Shown one piece after another: positions 9,913-18,547 of a stretch of 64,000 nucleotides of DNA. The notes beneath the pieces are model-generated. The model did no database searches. It was not told the origin of the DNA and saw only the letters and a program-made list of their open reading frames with translations. Made by a program: the position numbers and the translations under genes. The stretch comes from Serratia marcescens (GTDB lineage: Bacteria > Pseudomonadota > Gammaproteobacteria > Enterobacterales > Enterobacteriaceae), in assembly GCF_001902635.1 (NCBI RefSeq), contig NZ_MJAO01000006.1, forward strand, positions 186,001 to 250,000, in the 5' to 3' direction. Position 1 is the stretch's first letter. The number at the start of each line of letters is the position of its first letter.

Positions 9913-10875
9913 TTACCCCAACCCCCCAATCCTTCTCCGAATCTCCTCCTCCGGAAGATCCACGCCGATAAACACCAGCGTGCTCTTGCGCTCTTCCTCC
10001 GGCAGCCACTCCCGATCCCAGTCGGCGTTATACAGCCGCTGCACGCCCTGGAACAGCAGGCGGCGCGGCTCGTCTTCGATAGACAGAATGCCTTTGTAGC
10101 GCAGCAGGTTGTCGGCGTATTCCAGCAGCAGGCCTTCCATCACTTCGGAGATTTGCATCAGCGGCAGCGGGCGCTCCAGCGTCACCACGATCGAGCGGAT
10201 GTCGCTCTGCTGCTGCGGGATGCGGCGGAACAGCGGGGTGGGCGGCGTCAGGTTGAGCTTGTCGTTCAGCGTAAAGCCTTCGATGTCGAACAGCACGCTC
10301 AGATCGATATCGCCGTGCGTCACCTTGTAGACCGGCGCGCGGGCGTTCATCCGCTGCAGCCGCTGGATCAGCGCCTCGCAGTCCGGCGCCACGTCGGTTT
10401 TGGTCAGCAGGAGGCGGTCGGCGTAGCCCACCTGCGCCTGGGCGATGCTGAACTGGCTCAGTTGCTGCTCGGCGTGCGCCGCGTCCACCAGGGTGATGAT
10501 GCCGTCCAGCAGGAAGCGCTCGCACAGGATCTCGTGCGAGAAAAAGGTCTGGGTAATCGGGCCGGGATCGGCCATGCCGGTGCATTCGATGATCAGCCGA
10601 TCGAACGCCAGCTGGCCGCTGTCGGCGCCGTCCAGCAGATCCAGCAGCGCGTCCGCCAGTTCGTTGGATTTGCTGCAGCAGATGCAGCCGTTGCTCAACG
10701 TGGTGATGCGGCTGGCGCGATCGCCGATCAGCGCGTCGTCGATCGGCACTTCGCCGAATTCGTTCTCGATGACCGCGATTTTATAGCCGTGTTCGGCGTT
10801 CAGGATGTGGCGCAGCAGGGTGGTTTTACCGGCGCCCAAAAAGCCGGTCAGGATGGTGACTGCGATGGGTTTCAT
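9913..10875 (-). CDS. yjiA: COG0523 family P-loop GTPase YjiA
   Basis: A metal-binding GTPase of the CobW/COG0523 group, linked in E. coli to metal handling; its exact client is not settled. The 320-residue protein has Walker A GFLGAGKTT at about residues 11-19, the metal-binding GCICC motif near 62-67, and the GTP-specificity TKTD motif (LLTKTDVA) in the middle. A C-terminal CobW_C domain follows. It is the last gene of the btsT-yjiX-yjiA run, 21 bases after yjiX, as in E. coli. Confidence 0.95.
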   Translation of the reverse strand: MKPIAVTILTGFLGAGKTTLLRHILNAEHGYKIAVIENEFGEVPIDDALIGDRASRITTLSNGCICCSKSNELADALLDLLDGADSGQLAFDRLIIECTGMADPGPITQTFFSHEILCERFLLDGIITLVDAAHAEQQLSQFSIAQAQVGYADRLLLTKTDVAPDCEALIQRLQRMNARAPVYKVTHGDIDLSVLFDIEGFTLNDKLNLTPPTPLFRRIPQQQSDIRSIVVTLERPLPLMQISEVMEGLLLEYADNLLRYKGILSIEDEPRRLLFQGVQRLYNADWDREWLPEEERKSTLVFIGVDLPEEEIRRRIGGLG

Positions 10876-10896
10876 ACGGATCCTTGTGACTGCGGG

Positions 10897-11100
10897 TTAA
10901 CAGCAGCGCATGCCGCCTTTGCCGTCGCCGCCGTAGCGCGCTTGCTGGCGCTCGCGGAAAAATTCTTTATAGGTCATCACCGGCTTGTCCGGGTGGTTGT
11001 CTTTCATGTGCTGGACGTAGGTATCGTAGTCAGGCACGCCCACCAACATGCGCGCCGCCTGCCCGAGGTACTTTCCCGCCTGGCCGAGATTTCCGAACAT
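10897..11100 (-). CDS. yjiX: YbdD/YjiX family small protein
   Basis: A 67-residue member of the YbdD/YjiX family, which always travels with CstA-type transporters. The family core [11 protein letters not shown] and [13 protein letters not shown] is present, and the tail ends in Cys-Cys. No transmembrane segment is apparent. It follows btsT, although an ERIC element lies between the two genes. It is probably a cofactor or regulator of the pyruvate transporter, inferred from conserved linkage. Confidence 0.93.
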   Translation of the reverse strand: MFGNLGQAGKYLGQAARMLVGVPDYDTYVQHMKDNHPDKPVMTYKEFFRERQQARYGGDGKGGMRCC

Positions 11101-11145
11101 AGCCTGTCCTTATTGAAGAGAATACCCTGCATGATAGATCTCATT

Positions 11146-11270
11146 ATACCCAATAGATTTCAAGTTGCAGGTAGGCGGCAACTGAACGATTCCCCGGGAG
11201 CTTGGTCCGCCAAGTGACCGGGGTGAGCGAAGGTAGCCAACACCCCTGCCACTTGAAAGATGAAGGGTAT
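11146..11270. repeat. ERIC element (full length, about 125 bp)
   Basis: An enterobacterial repetitive intergenic consensus element. The left end ATACCCAATAGATTTCAAG and right end CTTGAAAGATGAAGGGTAT are imperfect inverted repeats, and the core carries the ATTCCCCGGGAGCTT and TGACCGGGGTGAGCGA segments matching the ERIC consensus. It lies between btsT and yjiX, so the btsT-yjiX transcript would carry it as a long hairpin. Confidence 0.9.
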
Positions 11271-11294
11271 ATGCAGGGTATCCGTTAAATCACA

Positions 11295-13475
11295 TCAATG
11301 CTGGGTCGAAACTTTGACCTCCCCCTCAGTTACGCCGTCGGCGGGCGCGGCCTGCGGCACCGGCACGTAAGGCGTTTCCTGGTCGGTGCGTTTCGGGTTC
11401 TTGTGCGCCGTCATCGCGGTTTTCACCCCGTAGAAGATGATGCTGTACACCACCAGCAGGAACAGAATGCTCAGCCCGGCGTTGGTGTAGTTGTTCACCA
11501 CGATGTGGTTCATGTTGGCGATCTGCTGGGCGCTCAGCTCGGCGCCGCCTTCGGCGATCTTGCGCTTGTACTCGCCGGCCAGGAAGAAGAAGCCTTCCAG
11601 CTGTGGGTTGTCGCTGAACAGCTTCAGGCCCAGCGCGTAGGTGGTGCAGATCAGCAGCCACACCGCCGGCAGCACGGTCACCCAGATGTATTGGGTGCGC
11701 TTCATCTTAATCAGTACCACGGTGCCCAGCACCAGCGCCACGGCGGCCAGCATCTGGTTGGAGATGCCGAACAGCGGCCACAGGCTCTTCACGCCGCCGA
11801 GCGGATCCACCACGCCCTGATACAGCAGGTAGCCCCACAGCCCGACGCAGCCGGCGGTGCCGATGATGCCGGCCACCAGCGAGTCGGTTTTTTTCAGGAA
11901 CGGCACGAAGTTGCCCAGCAGATCCTGCAGCATAAAGCGGCCGGAGCGGGTGCCGGCGTCCAGCGCGGTCAGGATGAACAGCGCCTCGAACAGAATGCCG
12001 AAGTGGTACCAGAAGCCCATGTTGGCGCCCGGGATGATCTGATGGAACACGTGGGCGATGCCTACCGCCAGCGTTGGCGCACCGCCGGCGCGGTTCAGCA
12101 CCGAAGGTTCGCCGATGTCGGCGGCGGTCTGCAGGATCTGTTCCGGGCTGATGACGAAGCCCCAGGAGCTGACCGCCGCCGCCGCGTGCACGGTGACGTC
12201 CTTCAGCGAAGCCATGATCATCGGCGCGTCTTCGGTGCCCAGGCGGTGCAGATCCGGCATGGTGATGCCCAGCGCCGCCGGCGGGGTGTTCATGGCGAAG
12301 TACAGGCCAGGCTCGATGATGGAAGCCGCCACCAGCGCCATGATGGCGACGAAGGACTCCATCAGCATCGCGCCGTAACCGATAAAGCGTGCATCGGTCT
12401 CATTGGCCAACAGCTTCGGCGTGGTGCCGGAGGCGATCAGCGCATGGAAGCCGGAGACCGCGCCGCAGGCGATGGTAATGAACAGGAACGGGAACAGGGT
12501 GCCTTTCCACACCGGGCCGGTGCCGTCGACGAACTGGGTAACCGCCGGCATTTTCAGCTCGGGGTTGAGGATCACGATGCCGATCGCCAGCCCGACGATC
12601 ACGCCGATTTTCAGGAAGGTGGCCAGATAGTCGCGCGGCGCCAGGATCAGCCACACCGGCAGCAGGGCGGAGACAAAGGCGTAGCCGATCAGCGTGAAGG
12701 TGATGGTGGTGTCTTTAAAGGTCAGCGCCGGGCCCCAGTACGGGTCGTGCGCCACCACGCCGCCGAACCAGATGGCGGCCACCAGCAGCACGATGCCGAT
12801 GACTGACACTTCACCCACGCGGCCGGGGCGCAGATAGCGCATGTAGATGCCCATAAACAGCGCGATCGGCACGGTGGAGCAGACGGTGAATACCCCCCAC
12901 GGGCTCTCCGCCAGCGCTTTCACCACGATCAGCGCCAGCACCGCCAGGATGATGATCATGATCAGGAAGCAGCCGAACAGCGCGATGGTGCCCGGTACCG
13001 GCCCCATCTCTTTCTTGATGATCTCACCGAGCGAGGCGCCGTTGCGGCGCGAGGAGATGAACAGCACCATAAAGTCCTGCACCGCTCCCGCCAGCACCAC
13101 GCCGCCCAGCAGCCACAGCGTGCCGGGCAGGTAACCGACCTGCGCGGCCAGCACCGGCCCCACCAGCGGCCCGGCGCCGGCGATGGCGGCGAAGTGGTGG
13201 CCGAACAGCACGTTCTTGTTGGTCGGCACGTAGTTCAGGCCGTCGTTGTTGACCACCGCCGGGGTGGCGCGGCCGGCGTCCAGCTTCATCACCTTGGTAG
13301 CGATGTACAGGCTGTAGTAGCGGTAGGCCACCAGATACACCGCCACCGAAGCGACGACGATCCACAGCGCGCTGATGTGTTCGCCGCGGCGCAGCGCCAC
13401 CACGCCGAGGCAGGCTGCGCCGAGTATCCCCAGCAGCATCCACGGAATGTGCTTTAAAATCCCCTCTCGTTTCAT
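11295..13475 (-). CDS. btsT: Pyruvate/proton symporter of the CstA family (BtsT)
   Basis: An inner-membrane carrier of 726 residues with many hydrophobic helices. CstA-family signatures are clear: VPTNKNVLFGHHFAAIAGAGPLVGP near residues 80-105 and SGFHALIASGTTPK near the middle. E. coli BtsT (YjiY) imports pyruvate under the BtsS/BtsR two-component system. Its neighbours yjiX and yjiA support btsT rather than cstA. The start ATG 13475 has AAGGA at good spacing. No btsSR genes are in this window. The 252 bases upstream (13476-13727) show no gene. Confidence 0.92.
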   Translation of the reverse strand: MKREGILKHIPWMLLGILGAACLGVVALRRGEHISALWIVVASVAVYLVAYRYYSLYIATKVMKLDAGRATPAVVNNDGLNYVPTNKNVLFGHHFAAIAGAGPLVGPVLAAQVGYLPGTLWLLGGVVLAGAVQDFMVLFISSRRNGASLGEIIKKEMGPVPGTIALFGCFLIMIIILAVLALIVVKALAESPWGVFTVCSTVPIALFMGIYMRYLRPGRVGEVSVIGIVLLVAAIWFGGVVAHDPYWGPALTFKDTTITFTLIGYAFVSALLPVWLILAPRDYLATFLKIGVIVGLAIGIVILNPELKMPAVTQFVDGTGPVWKGTLFPFLFITIACGAVSGFHALIASGTTPKLLANETDARFIGYGAMLMESFVAIMALVAASIIEPGLYFAMNTPPAALGITMPDLHRLGTEDAPMIMASLKDVTVHAAAAVSSWGFVISPEQILQTAADIGEPSVLNRAGGAPTLAVGIAHVFHQIIPGANMGFWYHFGILFEALFILTALDAGTRSGRFMLQDLLGNFVPFLKKTDSLVAGIIGTAGCVGLWGYLLYQGVVDPLGGVKSLWPLFGISNQMLAAVALVLGTVVLIKMKRTQYIWVTVLPAVWLLICTTYALGLKLFSDNPQLEGFFFLAGEYKRKIAEGGAELSAQQIANMNHIVVNNYTNAGLSILFLLVVYSIIFYGVKTAMTAHKNPKRTDQETPYVPVPQAAPADGVTEGEVKVSTQH

Positions 13476-13727
13476 GAGGTATCCTTAATTCCAGTCTGCA
13501 AAATATGAATGAACTCATCCGCTTGTAAGAGATGTCAGAGTGGCGCGGCGAGCCGTAGCGTCTTTCCCGAGGTAAGGCGGGTTTAGGAACAGCTCATCAT
13601 CGCCGGGGGTAAGGGGGGAAGACAGGCGTATTTCGGTCAGCGGTTGGATTCGCCGGGTGAACGGTTGGATTGGCGGGGTAAGCGGTTGGCGGCCTGGGTA
13701 ATGCCTTTGGCCGCCGGTGGCCTGAGA

Positions 13728-14417
13728 TCAGTAAACCTGCCTGCCGTTGATGCCGGCGGGGAAAATGCCGGTGGCGAAAATATGCCCGTTGGCCTGGATC
13801 TGGTCGTCGGGCAGCATCTCCAGCGGGAACTCGCCTGCCAGGCAGTTGAGGAAGGCGTTGCGATCGTCCGCCGAGGTAAAACCGATCAGATCGTAGAACA
13901 GCAGCGAAGCGATCAGTTGGCGATGTTCCGGGATGCGCCGCAGCAGCGCCGCCGACGGGAACGGCAGGTGGAAAAAGAACGCGCAGGGGTTCAGCAATCC
14001 CTGCTCCTTCAGCGCCTCGGCGCAGGGCAGCAGTTGGTAGTCGTCGATGCAGACGATGTCGCCGGGGCACAGGTGCTCGCAGGCGATATCGGCGAAATGG
14101 CGGTTCAGCTGCCGGTAGGCGCGGTAGTTTTCCGGCGTGAAGTGCGCCTTCTCCGGCTGGTTGTGGAACACCGGCCACAGGCCGTCGTGGTAGTAGCCCT
14201 GATAGTGGCGGCGAAACTCCTCGATCGACAACGGGAAGGTCACCTGATCGTAACCGGCGCGTTGGCGGCAGTGGATCGGGCGCTGCGCGAAATTCTGCAC
14301 GTCGCCGTTCCAGCCGAGCCACAGCCCCGGTTCGGCATCGGCCGCCAGCGTCTGGCCGGCGCAGGCCAGATCCTTACCGTCACACTGCTTGTTTGAAATC
14401 AACACCAAACGAGACAT
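13728..14417 (-). CDS. Half-length GT20 (OtsA-like) protein, N-terminal domain only
   Basis: A 229-residue protein resembling only the N-terminal half of trehalose-6-phosphate synthase (OtsA is about 470). Landmarks: MSRLVLISN at the start, GLWLGWNGD, LWPVFHNQ, CIDDYQLLP, FFFHLPFPS and YDLIGF. These cover much of the OtsA glucose-6-phosphate side: the Trp of GWNGD and His of FFFHLP are kept, but the Arg after SN is Lys and DYH is DYQ. The C-terminal UDP-sugar-binding domain is absent; it ends soon after ATGIFPAGING. Start ATG 14417 has AAGGAG. It is the third gene of a ligase-GNAT-GT20 operon. It could be a remnant or a repurposed sugar-phosphate-binding protein. Confidence 0.72.
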   Translation of the reverse strand: MSRLVLISNKQCDGKDLACAGQTLAADAEPGLWLGWNGDVQNFAQRPIHCRQRAGYDQVTFPLSIEEFRRHYQGYYHDGLWPVFHNQPEKAHFTPENYRAYRQLNRHFADIACEHLCPGDIVCIDDYQLLPCAEALKEQGLLNPCAFFFHLPFPSAALLRRIPEHRQLIASLLFYDLIGFTSADDRNAFLNCLAGEFPLEMLPDDQIQANGHIFATGIFPAGINGRQVY

Positions 14418-14430
14418 TGGGGTCTCCTTA

Positions 14431-14841
14431 TCAGTGAAGGGCGCGCAGGGCGTGCACCGCACCGTCGGCGCGCCAGGGCGCTTGCAGCGCGGGCAGCGTG
14501 ACGCGCAGGCCGCGCAATGCCGGATGCGCCAGGCAGCAGCGCGTCAGCCAGCTTCCCAGCCCGACGCCGCGGTATTCGGCGCTGACGAACAGTTCGCTCA
14601 CCGAGGCGAAGGTGGCGTAATCGGTCACCATGCGGGCGAAGCCGAGCTGGTGGCGTTTGCGGTACAGGCCGAAGCACAGGCCGTGGTGCACCAGGCGCTC
14701 CGCCGCCGCCCGATCCGGCAAGCTGAGGAAACGCTGGATCACATCGAGATCCAGCAACTGCCGATCGGTGCTGATGTGAAAAACGCCTTTGCGCCAGCAG
14801 AGCAGCGGCTGCGCAGGTGCCAATTGCGATTGCATGTTCAT
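14431..14841 (-). CDS. GNAT family N-acetyltransferase
   Basis: A predicted acetyl-CoA-dependent acetyltransferase of 136 residues. The family pattern is visible: STDRQLLDLDVIQRFL near the N-terminus, GFARMVTDYATFASVSELFV, then the acetyl-CoA-binding loop YRGVGLGSWL. The last strand appears short. ATG 14841 follows GAAGGAT and is preferred to upstream starts. It lies 32 bases after the glutamine-synthetase-like gene and 13 bases before the GT20-like gene, so it is probably co-transcribed. The substrate is unknown; an amine or amino sugar would suit the neighbours. Confidence 0.8.
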   Translation of the reverse strand: MNMQSQLAPAQPLLCWRKGVFHISTDRQLLDLDVIQRFLSLPDRAAAERLVHHGLCFGLYRKRHQLGFARMVTDYATFASVSELFVSAEYRGVGLGSWLTRCCLAHPALRGLRVTLPALQAPWRADGAVHALRALH

Positions 14842-14873
14842 GATTATCCTTCCGTTAGCCAATCAGAGGTCGG

Positions 14874-16244
14874 TTACAGCATCCAGCCGAGTTCGGCGGC
14901 GGTGACCTGTTCTTCGAAACGGTGCAGTTCGGCGCTTTTGCAGGTGTGCCACAGGGTGCAGAACGCCGGGCCGAGCAGCTCGCGCAGCGGATCGCTGTGG
15001 CGGAACAGCGCCAGCGCCTCCTGCTGGCCGAGCGGCAAGGGCGCGGCGTTGTCGCTCTCGCAGCCGTTGGCGGCCGGTGGCAGCGGCAGCGGGTGTTCCA
15101 GCCCGTGCAGCAGGCCGCCGAGCATCACCGCCAGCGCCAGATAAGGGTTGGCGTCGGCCCCGGCCAGGCGATATTCGATGCGCTGGTTGGCGCTGTCGGC
15201 ACAGGGCAGGCGCAGCGCCACTGTGCGGTTGTTGTGGCCCCAGGAAGCGCGCAGCGGCACGTGCATGCCGGGGCGGAAGCGGCGAAACGCGTTGATGTTG
15301 GGCGCCAGGATCGCCATCGACGCCGGCATCAGCGCCAGCATGCCGGCCATCGCCTGCTGCATGTTGTCGCTCAGTTCGCCCGGCGCGCCGGTCAGCAGGT
15401 TCTCGCCGTGCTCGTTCTGCAGGCTGATGTGAAAGTGCAGCCCGCTGCCGGCGGCGTGGGCGCAGGGCTTGGCCATAAAGCAGGCGTGTTGGTGGTGTTG
15501 CTCGGCTATCTGCCGCGTCAGGCGTTTCAGCGCCATGATCTGGTCGCAGGCTTCCAGCACGCGCCGGCTGTGATGCAGGTTCAGCTCGTACTGGCCGGAG
15601 GCGGCTTCGGCCACCACGCCGGTCAGCGGCAGGCCTTGCAGCCGGGCGTGCCGTTCGATATCGCTCAGCAGCGCATGGTGGCGCTCCGGCGCATCCACCG
15701 CGAAGCTTTGCGTCGGGCAGGTTTCCGCGTCGGCGGGGCGCTGCGGATCTTGCAGGTAGAACTCCAGCTCGGCCGCCACCACCGGGAAGCAGTTGCGATC
15801 GTGCAGGCGCTTCAGTACCCGTTGCAGCACCACGCGCGGTTCCAGCTCGCAGGCGTCGCCGTCGGCGTTTTGCATCGTCAGCAGCAGCTGGGCGTGGCGT
15901 TCGGGATCGCGTGCGCAGGGCCGCAGGGTGCCGGATACCGGCAGGCACAGCCGGTCCGGCTCGCCCGCCCGCTGCCCCAGCCCGCTCTCTTCAATTACCC
16001 GGCCGTGCAGATCCAGGGCATAGATCGACAGCGGGAAGTAGCAGCCTTTTTCCAGCCCAAAGGCTTCAGCGATCGGCAGCCGTTTGCCGCGCAGCTGGCC
16101 GTTCAGATCGTGCAGATAAATATCCAGCTGTTCGGTTTCTGGGTAGCGCTGCAGGTAGTGCTCCAGCTCTTTGCGGAAGGTGCGCGTCGTCGAAGCGGGC
16201 AGCTCCGCCAGCAGAGGATTGAAGCCGATGATATTAGAATGCAT
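14874..16244 (-). CDS. Glutamine-synthetase-family ligase (PuuA-like)
   Basis: A 456-residue member of glutamine synthetase type III/PuuA-like enzymes, which join the gamma-carboxyl of glutamate to an amine with ATP. Motifs: LDIYLHDLNGQLRGKRLP (beta-grasp domain), AAELEFYL (metal-binding Glu-x-Glu), GSGLHFHIS (ATP/glutamate site) and EYRLAGADANPYLALA near the C-terminus. E. coli PuuA (472 aa) makes gamma-glutamylputrescine, but the partners here differ from the puu operon, so the amine substrate is open. Start ATG 16244 has GGAG seven bases upstream. Promoter signals should lie in 16245-16470. Confidence 0.85.
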   Translation of the reverse strand: MHSNIIGFNPLLAELPASTTRTFRKELEHYLQRYPETEQLDIYLHDLNGQLRGKRLPIAEAFGLEKGCYFPLSIYALDLHGRVIEESGLGQRAGEPDRLCLPVSGTLRPCARDPERHAQLLLTMQNADGDACELEPRVVLQRVLKRLHDRNCFPVVAAELEFYLQDPQRPADAETCPTQSFAVDAPERHHALLSDIERHARLQGLPLTGVVAEAASGQYELNLHHSRRVLEACDQIMALKRLTRQIAEQHHQHACFMAKPCAHAAGSGLHFHISLQNEHGENLLTGAPGELSDNMQQAMAGMLALMPASMAILAPNINAFRRFRPGMHVPLRASWGHNNRTVALRLPCADSANQRIEYRLAGADANPYLALAVMLGGLLHGLEHPLPLPPAANGCESDNAAPLPLGQQEALALFRHSDPLRELLGPAFCTLWHTCKSAELHRFEEQVTAAELGWML

Positions 16245-16525
16245 GGCGCGCTCCAGAACGAAGACCGGTCACGGCCAGAGGCAGGGATAAACGCATGAGA
16301 CGACTCTCTTGTGGGGCCATAATGGCGATGTGAAAAGGGTATCTGCGGCGGCAAAAACTGTCTGTAAAAACGCCGTAACGTTAACGGGGCGCGGAATAAA
16401 AATGCCGTAAAGAGCGCGGTGGCGTTGGTGGGGGGAATAAAACGTCCGCATCCCCTATCGAAGCCGCAAGGCAATCACCACTGCTGGCCTCCCGCACCCC
16501 GGAGAGCCGCCGGCGCATCGAGGAA

Positions 16526-16762
16526 ATGGCCGAAGAGATGCTGTTTGAAGCGCACCTGCACCAGTTGCGGGAAGCGCTGAATATTTCCCAACAGGAATTG
16601 GCGAAAACGCTGGGTATTTTTCAGCCTTCGGTCGCGGCCATCGAAGGGCGCGGCAATGAGCTGAAGATTTCGACCCTGAAACGCTACGTGGAAGCGATGG
16701 GCGGCACGCTGCGCCTGGACGTTGAGCTGCCGGGCGGCAAGCACGTCGGGTTTACGGTTTAA
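16526..16762 (+). CDS. Orphan XRE/HigA-type antitoxin, probably 5'-truncated
   Basis: A small helix-turn-helix protein: LREALNISQQELAKTLGIFQPSVAAIEGR gives the HTH, followed by LKISTLKRYVEAMGGTL typical of HigA-like antitoxins. Antitoxin-like sequence (ASRTPESRRRIEEMAEEM) continues in frame upstream of the ATG back to about 16484, where I see no start codon, and no toxin gene precedes it. The native 5' end and the toxin may have been deleted. ATG 16526 or 16538 could still be used. It overlaps the 3' end of the convergent LysR gene by 11 bases. Confidence 0.6.
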   Translation: MAEEMLFEAHLHQLREALNISQQELAKTLGIFQPSVAAIEGRGNELKISTLKRYVEAMGGTLRLDVELPGGKHVGFTV

Positions 16763-17669
16763 GCGCAGGCTGTGCGCCACTCTCCGCCATCTCCCTTTCG
16801 ATCACCGTCGCCAGCGCCTGCGCGGCGGAAGAGAGCTGATGCTGGGCCAGGCGGATCAGGCCCACGCGCCGTTCGATGATCGGGCCGATCAGCGGCACGC
16901 AGACCGCCCCCAGCTCATCCATCTGTTTCTCGCACAGCGCCGGCACCGCGCTGGCGCCGAGCCCGTTGGCCACCATACGCCCGACCGTCACCAGCTGGTG
17001 GCTTTCAAACGCCACCTCCAGCATTCGGCCGCTGCGGGCCAGTTCCTGTTCCAGCAGCAGCCGCACCGCCGAAGGCCGCTGCAGGGTGATGAAATCCAGC
17101 GCCAGCAACTCCTTCCAGCTCACCTGCGCCTTGCGCGCCAGCGCCGAATCCTTGGGCACCACCGCCATAAAGCGATCGCGGCACAGCGGGGTGAAGTGCA
17201 GGGTGTCGCTCGGCTCCGGCTCGAAGGCGATGCCCATCTCCACCCGGCCTTCGCGGATCATTTCAAACACCTGCTCGTTGATGACGTCGTGCACCGCCAC
17301 GTTGATACCGGCGTAGCGACCGCGAAACGCCTTGAGAATCGGCGGCAGCGGGTTGCCGGCGAACGACGGCATGGCGGCGATCGCCACCTTACCCATCTGC
17401 AGGGTGAAGCGCTGGCGCATCGCCTCTTCCGCGTTGTCCCAATCCGCCAGCAGCTGGCGCGCCATCGGGAAGAAGGTTTCGCCCTCCGGCGTCAGCGTCA
17501 CCCGGCGGGTGGTGCGCAGCAGCAGCGGCCCGCCCAGCGCGTCTTCCAACCCACGGATCGCCAGGCTGAGCGCCGGCTGAGAAATATTCAGCCGCTCGCT
17601 GGCCTGGGCGAAGTTCAGAGTGTGAGCTACCGCTAAAAACGCGCGTAACTGTTTGATGCTCATTTTCAT
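16752..17669 (-). CDS. LysR-family regulator, divergent from the ketone-body operon
   Basis: A 305-residue LysR regulator. The N-terminal winged HTH (LRAFLAVAHTLNFAQASERLNISQPALSLAIRGLE, residues 8-42) is followed by a ligand-binding domain with IAAMPSFAGNPLPPIL and GRMVANGLGASAVPAL. It is divergent from the CoA-transferase/thiolase operon that begins at 17838, so it probably controls that operon, with a ketone-body-derived ligand as a guess. Three GTTAA repeats at exact 11-base steps lie just upstream of its start. Confidence 0.9.
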   Translation of the reverse strand: MKMSIKQLRAFLAVAHTLNFAQASERLNISQPALSLAIRGLEDALGGPLLLRTTRRVTLTPEGETFFPMARQLLADWDNAEEAMRQRFTLQMGKVAIAAMPSFAGNPLPPILKAFRGRYAGINVAVHDVINEQVFEMIREGRVEMGIAFEPEPSDTLHFTPLCRDRFMAVVPKDSALARKAQVSWKELLALDFITLQRPSAVRLLLEQELARSGRMLEVAFESHQLVTVGRMVANGLGASAVPALCEKQMDELGAVCVPLIGPIIERRVGLIRLAQHQLSSAAQALATVIEREMAESGAQPALKP

Positions 17670-17679
17670 TTTGGCTGGC

Positions 17680-17707
17680 GTTAACTCTTTGTTAATTGAC
17701 GGTTAAC
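17680..17707. promoter_or_regulatory. Three GTTAA(C/T) repeats phased at 11 bp, candidate LysR site
   Basis: GTTAAC at 17680, GTTAAT at 17691 and GTTAAC at 17702 are spaced exactly 11 bases apart, on one DNA face, in the 168-base region between the LysR gene and the CoA-transferase operon. This fits cooperative LysR binding and autorepression. No footprint evidence is available. Confidence 0.4.
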
Positions 17708-17837
17708 GATTGATTAATAAAAATTCTAAATGAATGTGGCATAAAAACAAAATTAACAAATCATTTTTGTGACCTGAAGATGCCCTCACGCAAGCCAGGG
17801 CATTTCGCCCTGCGCCGCAATATGCAGGGGCAACGAT

Positions 17838-18536
17838 ATGGCAGGGCTCGACAAACGCGTCGGCAGCTACCAGGAAGCGCTGGCAGGCCTGACGGACAAC
17901 ATGACGGTGCTGGCGGGCGGCTTCGGCCTGTGCGGCATCCCGGAAAACCTGATCGAAGAGATCCGCCGGCGCGGCGTGCGCGGGTTGACGGTGGTCTCCA
18001 ACAACTGCGGCGTCGACGGGTTTGGCCTCGGGCGGCTGCTGGAGACCCATCAGATCCGCAAGGTGGTGGGATCTTACGTCGGCGAAAACGCGCTGTTCGA
18101 GCAGCAGGCGCTCAGCGGCGAGCTGGAGGTGGATCTCACGCCACAGGGCACATTGGCGGAGAAGATCCGCGCCGGCGGCGCCGGTATCCCGGCGTTCTTC
18201 ACCGCCACCGGTTACGGCACGCCGATCGCCGAAGGCAAAGAGGTGCGCGAGTTCAACGGCCGCCCTTACATCATGGAAACCGCCATCACCGGCGATTTCG
18301 CCATCATCAAAGGCTGGAAGGCCGACCACTTCGGCAACGTCATCTACCGCCATACCGCACAGAATTTCAATCCGCTGATGGCCACCGCCGGGCGCATCAC
18401 GGTGGTGGAAGTGGAAGAGATCGTCGCGCCGGGCGAGCTGGATCCGGCGGCGATCCACACCCCCGGCATCTACGTCGATCGGCTGATCCAGGGCACCTTC
18501 GAAAAGCGTATCGAACAACGCACCCTGCGGGCATAA
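17838..18536 (+). CDS. 3-oxoacid CoA-transferase, subunit A
   Basis: The alpha subunit of a class I CoA-transferase that moves CoA onto acetoacetate from succinyl-CoA or acetyl-CoA. The 232-residue length is standard. Motifs: [18 protein letters not shown] (the GGFGxxGxP CoA-binding loop, about residues 25-42), [11 protein letters not shown], and [15 protein letters not shown]. It is the first gene of the ketone-body operon and is followed 11 bases later by the beta subunit. The donor CoA ester cannot be decided from sequence alone (Sco-type or Ato-type). Confidence 0.93.
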   Translation: MAGLDKRVGSYQEALAGLTDNMTVLAGGFGLCGIPENLIEEIRRRGVRGLTVVSNNCGVDGFGLGRLLETHQIRKVVGSYVGENALFEQQALSGELEVDLTPQGTLAEKIRAGGAGIPAFFTATGYGTPIAEGKEVREFNGRPYIMETAITGDFAIIKGWKADHFGNVIYRHTAQNFNPLMATAGRITVVEVEEIVAPGELDPAAIHTPGIYVDRLIQGTFEKRIEQRTLRA

Positions 18537-18547
18537 GGAGAATACGC

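Noticed and set aside
9841-11217. A long plus-strand open frame of about 458 codons over yjiA and yjiX.
   Set aside because: It is a high-G+C shadow on the opposite strand of well-recognised genes; the translation is Gln/Arg/His/Ala-rich with no domain.
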